Numbered from the stretch's first letter, positions 11,615-24,638 are shown. The stretch is DNA of 64,000 nucleotides from Dichomitus squalens LYAD-421 SS1 (GCF_000275845.1 NW_006766883.1:594494-658493); one strand, 5' to 3'. Numbers and translations are program-made. The notes: generated by a model not told the origin, from the sequence alone.

Positions 11615-14600
11615 TCACGGAGCTTCCTTATTCTTCCCCCCAGTCAACTGCCGCACCAGATACATGCCCCGGCCCTCGCCCCCTTCACTCTTTGTCCGCG
11701 CCGCGAACCCGATGGCGGACTTCGGACGAGGGTACCGCGACACGCCAGGCCGAGGGCCGTCGTGCATCTTCGTCGGACTCGAAGTTAGCTGGCGCGTGGG
11801 GCTCAGTCCTCCGCCGGTGAGCTGCCTCATGAGCGAGGGGTCCGAGCTACCGATCCCGGTGAACTGGCGCGCCAGAGTTGTAGTGCCCGTGTACTGCGGC
11901 GCGACCCCAAACGGCCCTCTGCTGCCAGTTGGCGCAGGCGCGACGGGCGTGCTCCGCGTCGGCGAGGGCGAACCCCGACGGTCGAGCGGCAGGATCAGCT
12001 GCAGATTATCCGCGTCAGCTCTTCTCGTCCATCAGGAATGTGCAATAATTTGGCACTGACCAAGCACTCGCGACACCACACGCCCCCGTCTCTATCCGTC
12101 TTCGCCGCGCTGTCCAGCTTCTTCCCGCAGCCGGGGCGTCCCTCTGCCTTCCTGCGCCCCCTAGCCTCCTGCCCGCCGCAAATCAGGCACGCCGCGTGCC
12201 ACCGTGAGCCCTGCGGCCCAGGCACAACACCGCGCTCCATCGGAGACACGTTCTGGTGGCAGCCCGGGCAGGCGTTCGCGCTCCCGAAGCGAGGCTGCGG
12301 AGGAAACACGAACGACTGCTGAGTTGGGGGCGCGGTCTTTGGTGGGGGAGCCTCGTACCGGCTCGAGCTCGTGTGGTACGTCGCGGCGGCAGTAACAGTA
12401 GAGGGAGTCTTTGGTGGGGAATGTGCCGCTTGCGACTGGGAGCTCAGAGCAGGGCGGGGAACCTGGACAGGGTACGAGCGAACGATCGTCCGTTCTGGCG
12501 GTGCGCACTACGGAGAAAAGATGTGAGTATATGCGCTTCGCTCGTCCCCACACCAACGATACAATCCAGAATGAACACTCACCTCAACATGACACGCCCC
12601 CTTCGGGCCCCTCACGAAGATCGCCCTGCCGCCATGGTCCTTCTCCTCGAACAGGCCGTCGCACACCGTGCACCGGAAGCACGACGTGTGGTACGTCTTG
12701 GGCGGCACACCGCTGCTCGACGGTTGCTCGGGCACCGTCACGAACTTGCCGCCGTCCTTCCTGCTGAACAGCGGCTGGCTGCAGCGCACGCATCGTGCGT
12801 CGGGCGGGAGGGGCGCGGGGATCGAAATATCGTGCGGGAGGAGCGTGCGCGACTTTGGCGTTGGGGTCGTCGCCTCAGACTTCGTGGGAGTGTCGCGCTC
12901 TCCCGGGTGGTGCGAGGTGACGCCGCCCTTCGCGTGTGCGCGTTTGTAGGGGGGGGAGAGCGAGGGCGGGGTGGAGGGCCCGCTGGACTGCGTCATGGTA
13001 TCGGATACGTCCGAGGCGAGGTCAGGCGTGAGCGGCATGGATGACGACGTGTAGTCCGTAGCCAGCGACGTCCCAGAGATGCTCTTGCGCAACCCCATGC
13101 TGATGCCGAGCCCGACGCGCTCCCTGGGCGGCGACGCGAGGTCCCGCGAAAGCCGCAGTATGCGCGACATAGGCCCGTTGCCGGTGAGCTGGGGATCGAT
13201 GCTGCTCACGGACGTGTCCGAGCTGAGGTCAATGAGGTCGCCTGTGGGCACCCTCGGGAACGACCCAAGCAGCGACTCCACCTCCGCGTCTCCCGTTCGG
13301 TCGCCCTTCAGCGTGTACTCAGTGTCACCGGTGGTGTGACGGCGAGCGTAAGACGAAGTCCCTGTCGTGTCTTGGCGGACATAATCGACATCGCCTGTCC
13401 TGTCGCGCCGCACGTACTCGGTCTCCCCTGTCCTGTCACGGCGCACGGCCTCCGTACCTCCCGTATTATCGCGACGGACCCGAAGCGGCTGTGTTGTGCC
13501 CAGGGACGATGACACGCCGTCGTCAAACACTGAGGACATTGCCCCGCTCGAGCGCGGGCGGGACCTGGAGCGGCGTTCTCGATCTCTCCGCGTCGGCGTC
13601 GTCGTTTCCGAAGGAGGCAGAGCAACGCGACTCGGGGACGACGAGATTCCAGGCGAAGCCTGCCGGAGGAACCGCTGCTTCATCTCCTCCACCGCGTCCG
13701 CCGTAGGCTGTCGAGCGACCGGGCTGCCATACCTCGGACTGCCGGTGCCGGTTAACCTCGAGGAGATCGGCGAGCCTTCGTCGCCGTCGGGTTCGGGCGA
13801 CCGCAGCCTGTTGTACGTGCGTCGAGACACCGGACTCCCATCGCTCGCGTCGGAGCTTTGGTATCGAGTAAGGGCGTCGCGCAAAGCGGGAGATCCTGCG
13901 CTAGAAGAGGATTGTGCTCGCGCTCTCGCAGCGAGGCGTTCAGAGATGGGACTGGATTCGATGGCGGTGGTATACCGCTTCGACACGGGGCTCTGTGTGC
14001 TTGGAGGAGACGTCGGGGTATGCATAGAGGGAGACGCTGGGTTAATGAACTTCGCACCGCGGCTCTCCGTTTTGACGGGTGTAGTGTCCCGACTGCGTAT
14101 GCCCAGCCTCAACTCGAGCTCCTCCAGCGCAGGACTCCCCTCCCGGCTCCTACTGGTGCGTTTGGTGCCGCCCAGGTTACTGCGCTCCTCGAATGGCTCG
14201 TCGCCCCTAGGTTTGCGAGGGGTGTTGCCTGGTGTCCGCTTGAGGCAGGTGTCGAAGCAGTCTGCGCAGCTCGGCCTTCCTAGGAGGTCCACCATCGGAT
14301 GGTCGCTGATATTCTTGAAGCAGCCTTCGCAGCAGAAGCAGCGCTTGTGCCAGACCTTTCCGCTCGCCTCGACAAAGCCACCTTCACTCTTGAGGATCAG
14401 CACGGGCTTCCCGCAGGCAGGACAGTCGCCTTTGGAGCCGCCGTTTGCGGTGAAGCAGGGCCGACACAGGAATCGCGTGCCAGAGCCGACATCGTCGATA
14501 GGGAGACCGGGGCGAATGGACGTTGGATCGGGGTATATGGTCGCATCAGGAGGGAATGGGGCGGAGCATAATGCGCAGATGAAACTTGACAGGGTTTCCT

Positions 14601-15039
14601 TGGGCTGTAGCACGGAGCCATAGACTTTAGCGAGTCTTGAGCCGCTGTTCAGGTTGGGCAAGATTCCCTCTTCGGGATTGACCTCAGAGGCGATATTGTC
14701 GTCGTAAGGAAGCGTTGTGGAATGTTTGAGTGGAGATGGAGGTCGTTGAACGGAGGTGGACGTCGCAATATGTTCGGATACGCGGCGGTCAAGGGACACA
14801 GCAAGGGGCTTCTGGTTTGTGGGTCTGGGAAAGCGCTTCGTGGGAGATGCAGAAGAAGGTGAAGGGGTAGCAGCGGTGTTGATGTTGGAGTCGGGTTGAT
14901 GTTGACCAGTGAAAGTCCTAGGGACCGGCTTGGTGGGGGACTTGTCGCGAGGCTTGTCTCGGGTTACGTATGTCTTGGACCATGGGTCTTGAGACTTGCC
15001 GTCGGACTGATTCCACTTTACAACAGGTGCTATTCGCAT
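11615..15039 (-). CDS. Multi-LIM-domain protein (paxillin/Pxl1-like)
   Basis: Three exons (15039-12583, 12507-12061, 11998-11615) give 1,095 residues with both introns at phase 0. A Cys-rich LIM region spans about residues 155-265 (CPACGKP, WHKRCFCCEGC, CADCF). A second LIM lies at about 748-825 (CVRCSQPLF, YHTSCFRCTVCDGLF) and is split by intron 1. A third lies at about 897-968 (CPGCHQNV, WHAACLICGG, GVWCRECL) and ends at intron 2. Long Ser/Pro-rich linkers separate them. Around residues 520-583 lie about five copies of an 11-12-residue unit (VRRDRTG.TEY). The C-terminal exon repeats RQLTG or RQFTG four times. LIM domains bind proteins, and fungal paxillin-like proteins act at actin rings and polarity sites. 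Assignment to that role is inference. Confidence 0.82.
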
Positions 15040-15486
15040 GTTCAGAGAGCGCGTCAGACGATGCTAGTGGGCGGTGAGACTGACCGACAGAAGAGCCGCC
15101 GCATTTACAGCGGGGACCGACGACGATATCTCCACATCGTCTGCAGAATCCCATTGGTATAGTACAAAGAAATGTCGTATTTCAAAGAACGAGGCAAGAG
15201 CAAGCGTAGGGGGCGTGTCAGACAGTCGGCAGTCGGCGCGTGTTGGACCAAGGTTTAAGAAGCAGGCCAAGGCACCTTCTCAAAACAGGCAACCCAACAT
15301 CCCCTTCACGATCACGTGGCCGACGCGCTATCCCACCGTGTCAAGTTCGACTTCCGTCCACGCGCGTTTGCTGGCCCTTTCTCTGCACACTGGATCCCCC
15401 AAACACACAGAAAGTAGACCACGTATGAACGGTCCTGATACATGTATCAAAGGCATCATGTACTGTCCCTATCACCTCGTGAGCCA
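15040..15486. promoter_or_regulatory. Intergenic region, promoter side of the LIM gene
   Basis: About 450 bp between the LIM gene start and the ATPase stop, both on the minus strand. It should contain the LIM gene promoter and the ATPase 3' UTR. No gene is seen. No clear TATA element is recognised. Confidence 0.35.
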
Positions 15487-18400
15487 TCACCACGCCAGCC
15501 TCGCCACAATGCTCCTGGGACGCTGCCGCACGATCACCTTGCGTATCTCGTCCAAACTGACGATGGTAACGTCAACATATCGGTAACAAAGATGGACACC
15601 GGATGGAACACTCACAGGAGCAGACCGATGCCAAAGGTCACAGGGATGAAGAAGAACTCAACTGGGATCGGACGAGTGTCGAACACCTTCTGGCTGCGAG
15701 AGCAGAAGGTTCAGCACGTGAGCATTGCAGAGATTCGCACTCAGACTTACAACCAAGGAACATAGTGGAAGAAGATACCGATACACAAAGCCATAGCCGC
15801 AGCCGCAAATACCGACGGGTTAGACATCGGCGTGTGCTGGACAATGCTCAGCTTCCGTCCGCGCGTCGCGAACAAGTTTCTGGTACGTCGAACGTGAGCG
15901 TCCGTCTTCGCCAGATCACGAGGACACGCTCACCCCCATTGCATCAGCACCAGTGTGAAGAAGTACACACTCTGCGCCTTGAACAGCAGCTCATTCGTCA
16001 ATTCGGGCCAATTACCGAAGCCGAGCGTAAGGATTGAGAAAGGGACACCGTGGGTCTGGAGATACCAGAAGGACCTAGGGAAGCGATTTGTCAGGCACTT
16101 TGCAGGCAACGACAACATTGATACCTACATAGCCATGGCGCATAGGGTTTCCAAGATGCCGAGGAAGGCATAAGCTTGGAAGAGTAGCCTCCAGTCGGCC
16201 AGTCGCTCTGTCTTGACATTCCGGGGGGGACGCTCGAGGAGACCCGACTCAGGCTTCTCGAGACAAAGACTCAAAGCCGGAAGGACGTCCGTCTGCAGCG
16301 ATCTCAACAAGGCCGTCAAAAGTGAACACATGGAGGACATACGGCGACGCAGATCAGGATCATCCTGTCGTTGAGAGTGCATGGTCAACTCGTGGTATCC
16401 ATCTAGGACCGAGCATGGCTCACTGAATGTTACTCAGCATTTGCGGGACGCCGATGAGGATGTTCAGTAAAATGGGCATGAGCTCAGAGAAACTGGGGAG
16501 CTTGAGAGACTGTCGCGAGTCGTCAGCGCAGATTAGAAGGAGCTCACCTTCCAGCAGGGAGCAGATAGAGGACGGTTTTCTTGAGATTATCGAAGACGAG
16601 ACGGCCGTATTCCAACGCTATGATGATAGCAGAGAAGTCGTCCAGGAGGACCATGTCCGCAGCCTCGCGAGCGACATCCGAACCCTCGCCCATAGCAATG
16701 CCGCCTGTAGAGTGCACCGTGAGCGTCGCGCGCCGGGCAGAGGATAGGCATGCATCTGACTTCAACTTACAATCAGCAGCCTTCAGCGACGGCGCGTCGT
16801 TCACGCCATCGCCGGTCATGGCCACAACGCACTTCCTCTGCTTGAACTCGTGTACGATCCTGAGCTTCTGCTCGGGCGTGGTACGCGCAAAGACGATTTC
16901 CTCGTATGTGCAGAGACGCTCAACTTGCGCGGCGTTCAATATCTCAAGCTCAGGCCCGGTGACGACGATGCTTTTGCTTATATGATTTTCCTCCTTTCCT
17001 TCAGAGTTCTTCGCGGAGATGCCCTCGTCCGAACCTGTGGGTAGATCGGCCACGTGGTGTATACGGTCGACGTTCGTAATGATGCCCGCCTGCGCAGCGA
17101 TTGCGACCGAAGTCGTTGGATGGTCACCTGGAGTGTGCTAATGAATGCCTAGATGAAACAAGACAGAGGATGCCGCGACGTACCTGTGACAACAAAGAAC
17201 CGGATACCCGCCTTCCGACATGTCTTGACCACGTCCGGGATGCTCGGCTTCAGTGGGTCTATCAGCCCAAGAAGGCCGACGATGATTAGGTTGTCGCGGA
17301 GAGACTCGACGAGCTCGGCAAATTCCTCGGATTGCGGATCCGCGCCCTTGGGGATCTCGTCCTCTCGAACTACCCTGCGAGCGAGGAGCAAGACACGCTG
17401 GCCGTCACGAGCCCACTGCTCTTGCACTCGCTTGATGCGTTCGCTAACGGGCGCTGAAAGGGGTATCGGAAAGCCACCTGCGGGGTTGACCACGAGCTTG
17501 CAGCGGGGAAAGAGGACCTCAGGGGCGCCCTTGACAAGCAGGAGGAAATCCGATCTTGCGAAGTTGTCCCAAGGGGCGATCGGAGCCGGGGACTTATCGA
17601 GGGCAGACTGGCATAGCTTCAGCATGTACTTGTTCTATACATGAAAGGACGGTGAGCTCATATCGTTTACGCCGGAAGAAGCATCAGACAATAGTGTACT
17701 TTTGAGTTGAAGTTGACCTTGAAGATCTCCTGCCATTGACTGCGCAAGGGGTCCGCCGCAAGGACACTATCTGAGAACCGCAGGATAGCAGCATCTAGAA
17801 TGCTGACATGTGAATCTCGTGTCCAATTGGGCAGAGTATTCGTCTTTACCTGTTGCATCTCCAGCAATGGCCCTCTCCAGAGCGTCGCCCCTATCCCCAC
17901 CAAACGTCGCAGCATTGCACAGCACTCCGACTGCAACAGTCTGAGACAAATTCGACTCTATCTCAGGAGTAGCATTTGCTAGGACAGATTCGTACGCTGA
18001 TGCGTCGAAGACGAGGTCGTCGACCGCGACGCTGACGACACGCATTTTATTCTGCGTCAGGGTCCCAGTCTTGTCCTGAGATGCGAGTGACCCATTTGGT
18101 CGGTGGAACACATATCACGCTACGGGAGACTTACAGAACACAGCAAGTTCACCGATCCCAAAGTCTCCACGATTGACAACGACCTAGTTCGCGTTAGGGA
18201 CGCACTGACACTCAGGACGAAGAGCACCTACTTGCACAGGACCTTGTGCTTACTGAGAGTATGCGCTACCTTGGCGAGTGACAGGGTGACAGCGATAGGC
18301 CTCAAAGCGAGATGAGAAAAATCAATGTTGTCAGATGCGAGAAGACTCACAAGCCTTCAGGGATGAATGCAACTTCGGAGGAAACATATATGAGACCTGC

Positions 18401-19879
18401 AACCGTGAAGCATTTGGCGAACAATCTTACCCATAACCGAAACAACATCAATAAGCAACCCTGAAACGTTGATGTACGACGGGAAAGTGGTTCGCAACCT
18501 GGGGAAGTCATCACTTAGAACGGGCACCTCGTTGGTTATGGCGAGCGTAGCGGACCATGCTGCCCATAATATGACGATCAAGATAGCCACAGCGGTGACG
18601 AGAGAAGCAATGACGAGAACGAAGTAAAGAATCTCGCGCTGGAGCGTTGTCATCCGCGAAGCCTCCGTCGATGAAAGCTTCGCGATGCGCCCGCTGTGCA
18701 ATGAGTTAGCACGAGAAACAGCGAGCCGGTGCGGGCTACTAACAAGACTGTGTTATCTCCAGTCTGTATAACTAGTCCCGTGCCGGATCCGCTAACGCAG
18801 TGCGTGCCTTGCAAAGCGATGTTCTTGGTCTACACACCATCGTGAGCACACCAAGTGAGTGAAGGATATAGATGCGTTACCTCGAGAAGGTTCTTGTCCG
18901 TCATGTCGACGCGACCTGCAATTAGCTCGCTCTGGGAATTCCCCCTCAAATGAATGATTGAAACTCAAACTGGGCATGTCAACATCACACACCTCTCCGG
19001 TCAGGATACTACGGTCAAACCTCAGGTCCCCGCTGACCTGAATCAACCTCAGATCCGCCGGGACTTTCTCGCCAAGGCCGATATAGATGAGATCGCCGTT
19101 GACAAGTTCGGAAGCGGATAGCTTGACTCGACTCCCATCTCTTAGAACAAGCACGTCCGAAGGAAGCATTCCTTTGATCGACGACATAACCTTCGATGTC
19201 GAGAAGTCTTGCCAGGCATTGAACGCCGCTTGAAGAAACAGGACGATAAGGAGTACAACTGCCAAGGCTAAGTTCGACGCCTGAGGGTTCGGTTCTCCTA
19301 ACGGTTTCCTGTCAAAGAGACATGTAGCAGACGAATTGACTGTAGCTACACAAAGACGTACCACGCGATAAAGCAGACGACGCTTGCAGCAAGAAGCAGA
19401 CTGCCAAATCCGCCCATGACCCATTCCAAGACCTTGCGTAGCATATTGCTCTTCGGTGGAGAGATAGCATTCTTCCCGTATTGTTGTTGACGACGCGAGA
19501 CCTGGGTAGTGTCAAGACCGGTTTGCGGAGAGACACTGAGTCGTTGAAGCGCCTCGTCGACACTTATGATGTGCCAATCCAGCGCAACGAGCTCTGTGAG
19601 TACTAGTGAGCAGACAATCGTAGGTGATGAATGCAGGTATGGACCTTTGATAGCGTTCTTGCGCATCGGTACTGCATCTCCATCGACAGGGGAAGTGTGA
19701 GTCTCAACATGAATACTAAGGGTCCTGAACTCGGAAGTAAAGCGGGGAACCATCTGGATACCAGTCCCCTGCCGGTTGGGACGCGGGGTTTCCTGGGGTT
19801 CCAAGGTGACATGATGAGCGAACTGCGTCACCTTCTCCGGCTGAGCTTCTACGTCGATGGGAGTGGAAGAGAACGACAT
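15487..19879 (-). CDS. P-type ATPase, type IIC (Na,K-ATPase alpha-like)
   Basis: Twenty-one exons run from 19879-19645 to 15556-15487 and give 1,105 residues, all in phase. Family landmarks in order: ILTGESELIAG (TGES actuator loop), AFIPEGLPIAVT (PEGL in M4), CSDKTGTLTQNKM with the phosphorylated Asp at about residue 454, LLVKGAPEVLFPRC (KGAPE nucleotide site), VVTGDHPTTSVAIA, and VAMTGDGVNDAPSLKAADC followed by GSDVAREAADMVLLDDFSAI. The final helices contain EKPESGLLERPPRN and a DEIRKVIVRQ-type C terminus. Spacing and the LLDDFSAI and LPAGSFSELMP motifs match the animal Na,K/H,K-ATPase subfamily better than fungal ENA or PMR/SERCA pumps. It should be a plasma-membrane cation pump. Ion choice cannot be read from the sequence. 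No beta-subunit gene is nearby. Confidence 0.9.
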
Positions 19880-20633
19880 ATGGCTGGGGGCGAGCAGGCT
19901 GCGACGACTATCACACCCTAGCCATGGAGATTTATACGTGGAGAGGCGATAGCGCCAGAAACGCTGTGCGAGGTACGAAACCTATCAATTTGCATAACCG
20001 CCTAGTGAGCACGGAGACACGGGACAGGAGCGAGGGATTATGCTATTGGACGGAAGTTGAGTGGAGGCGGACGCGTGAGTTGAGCTATTGGTACGTCAGG
20101 ACTGTGCGAAACCTCCCAATTGCCATTTCTGGCATGTCGCAAAGATACGATCGCATGCCTTCTAGGGGTCTGGATCAGGCGGAGACGCTGTGATTGAAAT
20201 GCATGCATTTTCAGGCCTTCTTCTGGGGGTCAATGTTCACGTAACGCTGAGCAACAGACAGGGCATGGTGCGGATGGAACAGTAGACCGGTTCTATGTCA
20301 GGGGAAGGCGCAGTCTGGGAGTACATACCGTCAGCAATGGCAGACGGGCGGCAACCCCACCGACGGACCTTCGAGAATCCGGAACCATCCTGCAACTGCA
20401 GGCAAGGCCCTTCAGCTACGGCACCTACCAATACGGTGATATGTACGCACGTAGCGGCAGAGATCCTCAGCCACAAGTGTGATCCGCTGTCGGAGCGTCG
20501 TGACGAACACGTCCCCTTCGGAACAATCCGCAAGCCTACTAAGTTTGTTCAGGTGCGTCTTCAAACTAGTTGACCAAGGCGAGGAAAAATAAAATTGACC
20601 TTGGTGGTGAATTGTTAATAATCTTCTCCGCTA
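19880..20633. promoter_or_regulatory. Intergenic region, ATPase promoter side
   Basis: About 750 bp between the ATPase start and the stop of the next minus-strand gene. No ORF here has family-like content. It probably holds the ATPase promoter. Confidence 0.35.
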
Positions 20634-23347
20634 TCAGATGAAAGAGAGCGTACGGGTATCGTCTGTGGCGTGTTCCATCAGACTAAGGAGGGCTCTGCAA
20701 ATTGCAGGGGCGACGAACAGCCCGAGCAATTCCTCCGATCCAGCAACCGCAATGTGGCTTATCGATGTAAGTAGGAGCGCGTCGCGAAAATAGCTCCAAG
20801 CTTCCGCCCAGAGCAGTTGATTGCAACTGCGGATATTGGCAGTCGCCGACACGTACGCCGCTAGCGAAGCTAGCCTGGACATCACTGATTGTAATGGAGA
20901 CAATAAGCGGCAATAACCACTCACATACGACCAGTATGTCCGTTGGTTCGGCGCTAATGGTGAGCGCCCACACCGATTCGTCTTCACAGCATCGGCCCAT
21001 TGTCTGGAAGGTGATCTCGTCCCTACGTTTCTTAAACACAGTGAGCAAACACAATGTAGCATCGAACAACATGCACCGCGTCGAGGATCCCGAGTTGAGT
21101 TTACGGAGAAGAGCCGATACGAAGCGGTGGACAGAGTCGACATGGAAGTACATTGGCGCTCCGGCAATCCAGATCAGTGTGAGGAACTGAACGGTTTGCC
21201 TCGTAATTCGCAATCCCAAGTAATTGCGTGGTGACGCGTGCGTCATATCACTGAGGGATAAATGTCAGATACAAATGGTTCATGGGTGCGCCTCATATGT
21301 TATGCCTCACCTGCTCAAAGAAAGGAGTCCTGGCACCCAAAATCGTTGAGCAGCCACATTACACCTGGAACCTCACGGAAACGCACGTTCGTCAAGACGT
21401 CTAACGCACTCAGCCTTCTGGTCAAGAAACACGTTTGCTGCCACTTTCAAGGCATCCGGGGAGTACGATAGGGCTTCTAAGAGGGCATCTTTCGCTGTAT
21501 GTTGTCAGAGTCGTCTCGAAGTGACGGCCATATGTTTGTGCTCACCAGACAGCTCCAATTCCCCATCGGGTAGTATCGCGAATAAGGTGCACATCATGCT
21601 GTATATCACTACGGTAGAGGGGCGGTCGACCTCTACAACTCGCAGCAGGTACTTCAGACTCCAACACAGTCTGGCAATGAACTTCAACGCGGATATTGAC
21701 AGTGAAGTTGAGCCCGAGTCCGACTTCATGGCACGAAGCGTGCACAGCAAAAGACGCTGAAGAGACCGACTGAGTAGCAGCAGCAAACTCTATGGAAAGA
21801 CCTACCGCTATCATTGACAGGGCCGGCATGGGATGCCTTGCTAGCACATTTACAAGATCGCACTGACAAAACATAGTTGTCTCTGTTACTTGGTCCAGCG
21901 GCCAATCCGGTACCCAGTGCACATGTTGCAGCCATGTGGCAGTCTAACGGGATTCAGACCATGCAACATGCGCATAAGGAGTTTCCGATTCTCACCAGAT
22001 GTTCCAGTACTTCAGCGTTGTGGAGGCGACCATCCGTCCAGGTGCTCCAGGTCCACGGAACGGTCATCCCCCATCTCGTCAGAATCACCTTCGCGATGTC
22101 TATTACCGCAGGAGACGATATGATTGATATAGCAGAGTGGCTAGGATCCAACTGGAGGATAGTTTCGATCATTTCCAATAGAACCGTGGTTGACTGCGGA
22201 CGACACGACAAGTCGAGGGTCATTGGGTCGCTAGACGCAGCAGCCTGATAGGGCTCAATGTATGACTTCAGACAATATCCAGGAACCGAACTTACCGCAT
22301 ATAGAGTCACAAACATAGCATACGTGATACGCTCTTGCTCAACGGAGTCTTGAATCACGATTGGAGTGCGCTTGGTGTCATAGGCGACCACGCGCCTGAT
22401 TCGTGCGTCGAGTGCTTGAACTATTGTATATCCAATCTCACTGTAAAATGTGTCTCATTCCAAATGGTCTCAGAGTAGCAGTTCGAGCGAACTGACCAAT
22501 CCGGAGACTCGACGTCTCCTGCCAGTTGTGGAGCCATCACATGTACTCCGAAAAGCAGGCTTGACGCAAGACGAATAGCGGCAGGTGAATTGTGCTCGGA
22601 GTTCAACATACCCGCAACGTCGCACCAGCGCTCTGCAGAGTGATCAGCCTGAATATTGAGACTACGAAGCACGGTTCTTACCAGGTAGTTGAACGGCGGC
22701 ACGTAGCATGTCGTCTTCTCTGTGCACGAGTATCGCAGGCGGCTGGTTGTGATCCGAGGGGACAATGCTGCAAAGACCTGTAGACGCGGCCAGTACAGCT
22801 TGTCCCAGTTGAGAGAGGATGAGGTCTGCCCAGCAGACGACGGTCGACATGGCTTGACCAGCGGCATTGCGCGCTACGATGCTGTGAATTACCGATCTAT
22901 AGTCGAACAGGAGGGCCAAGGTCGAATGATTCACTACACAAGCACGACAATGTTAGCCTTGGAACATGCGGAAGTAGAAATCCTTACGGAGTAGACATAA
23001 CATGTCTCGCACCTCAGATTGCTCGACCTCACCGGAAGGAAACGACCGAATGATGCGGCCGAGGTGGTGTCGAATCGTGCCCGAAGCAAACCAAACTTGC
23101 TCGAGGGTTCCTTCGTCCTGTGTGTGATGCGCCTGTAAGTGAAATATAGAGGCTATGGAATGAGTCAAGACGTCCTTACGTCTTGGGCGGCGCATATATC
23201 GAGCCCTCGCAGTGCCTTAAGCGCGTCGACAAGCGGGATCGGCTCTCCGATGCTTTCTCTACCAGCAAGCGTCTGCATCAAGTCATCTGCGTCCCATCCC
23301 ATAACAGACCCTCCAGACTCAGACTCCGTGTCGCTTGATGCTGACAT
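20634..23347 (-). CDS. Large helical protein of unknown function
   Basis: Thirteen exons can be joined with unbroken phase: 23347-23180, 23132-22988, 22933-22682, 22632-22497, 22440-22296, 22244-21996, 21943-21854, 21789-21546, 21494-21467, 21414-21377, 21329-21311, 21250-20925, 20884-20634. They give 696 residues. The ATG at 23347 is the first in frame after the Rpc37 stop. An in-frame ATG at 23524 would need an extra intron and sits only 10 bp from that stop. The N terminus is acidic and Ser-rich (SASSDTESESGG). The rest is Leu/Ile/Val-rich amphipathic helix without transmembrane-grade segments, suggesting a HEAT/armadillo-like solenoid (inference). I recognise no family. Exons of 19, 28 and 38 nt make this model less certain than its neighbours. 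Confidence 0.6.
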
Positions 23348-23533
23348 GGAACGGATATGCAGTAGCCACAGGTGGTTAAGAGGAATGGAGGCAAGGCCTG
23401 CAGGCGCCACACTTGCTGGGCTATTCGGAGCCGAAAAAGCTTGTCAAGCTTCCAGAAGTCCGTGGCAGACATACGCCGGCTGCCTGTACACACCGACCAC
23501 ATGCAGACGAAGACAACACGCCATCTGAAGGAA

Positions 23534-24496
23534 TCACAAACCAGGCACATTCTTAAGCAGACTTGTTATATCTGTTTTACATTCAAGCTCCTCGAAGGAG
23601 GTCGAGAACACCGACTCGAAAGCCTCATTTGCCTCCGCCGTCTGTCAAAGTATATCATGAGTCTCCAATATGTCTGGTGACATGAACCGCTCACCTCTCC
23701 CCCGCAATACTCATAGTCATCCCATTGTTCATCCTCTTCAGCGTGGATCAGTGTAAGCATATCCCGGCGGATTTGTGTCATGCCCCCCGTGAACTGCAGA
23801 CCCTGGCTTTCTGCAGTTTTGCGGACGGCCACCTGCACCTCCTTCGCCTGCCCGGAGGGCTTCTTCTCCTTCTTCGGCGCTGGAGCGGGCGCAGGCTCAT
23901 CTGGATCTGGAGGAGGGCCCTCGTCTTCATCCGACTCATCCCCTGGACGCGTGCGCCTGCTTTTTCGAAGGTGCATATCCATATAGGTGAGGGTTGGACG
24001 GAACTGGTGAGTCTCGTTTATCGGATGTAGATAGAGCCGTCCTTCAATCAGCTCTCAGTGGGCTGGCGCGAGGTGAGTATATTCACAACTCACCCTCACG
24101 AAGAACCCCTAGAACATATACACCAATCTGTGGAACTTGCTCACTGCGCATTCGCACCTCCGACAGCCTAGCATCCTCTCCTTCTCGCTGCTTCACTTTC
24201 GGCAGCTCCTGATTCTTCTCCTTATCGTCCTCCACCCGCGCTGCACCTAGTTCCTTTGATCTCTCGCTATTCCATACCTCGGGACGCGTATCGACAGGTA
24301 CATGGACTTCGAGCCGCTTCACCTTAGCCTTCACGCGTGCGCGGATGCGCTTACCGCTGGCAGCGGCGGATGGTGGGACTTCCAGGGGTCGTGTGAGGAG
24401 AGGGAATTGATGTAGCTGAATATTTGGCCGGAGAGCATCTGTGTAGTTGACGGGAATGACGCTAACGAGGCGGTCCTCGACCTCCATGCCGTCCAT
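23534..24496 (-). CDS. RPC37: RNA polymerase III subunit Rpc37/RPC5
   Basis: Three exons (24496-24094, 24041-23695, 23641-23534) give 285 residues. The start is the ATG opening MDGMEVEDRLVSVIPVNY, which matches the usual RPC5 N terminus. Family signatures are IQLHQFPLLTRPLEVPPSA, then an Arg/Lys-rich strand, VHVPVDTRPEVWN, QVPQIGVYVLGVLREG, LYLHPINETHQFRPTLTYMD and a C-terminal QWDDYEYCG. Rpc37 pairs with Rpc53 in a TFIIF-like module of Pol III that supports initiation and termination. The C-terminal tail after DDYEYCGGE is short. The gene is divergent from the TFIIIA gene with 142 bp between start codons, so the two probably share a promoter. Confidence 0.87.
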
Positions 24497-24638
24497 GGTC
24501 GCGATGCAATGAGTCCCAATCAGACGCCTGCAGTAAGAGTCCGCGTAGATCTTGGGCGCGTAAATTTCCCTCGACCGCAAACGACTGAGCAAGGCCTCTG
24601 TTGATCTCGTACCTGGCCTACTCTCATGGCTGCACATC
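24497..24638. promoter_or_regulatory. Bidirectional promoter between RPC37 and TFIIIA
   Basis: Only 142 bp separate the RPC37 ATG (minus, 24496) from the TFIIIA ATG (plus, 24639). Both transcripts must start within or near this stretch, so their 5' UTRs are short or overlapping. I see no obvious TATA box. Co-regulation of two Pol III factors from one spacer is inferred from the geometry. Confidence 0.6.

Noticed and set aside
12256..14623. Long plus-strand ORFs (262 and 375 residues) opposite the LIM gene
   Set aside because: They are antisense shadows of a GC-rich coding exon. The minus-strand frame carries Cys/His LIM motifs and conserved splice phases.
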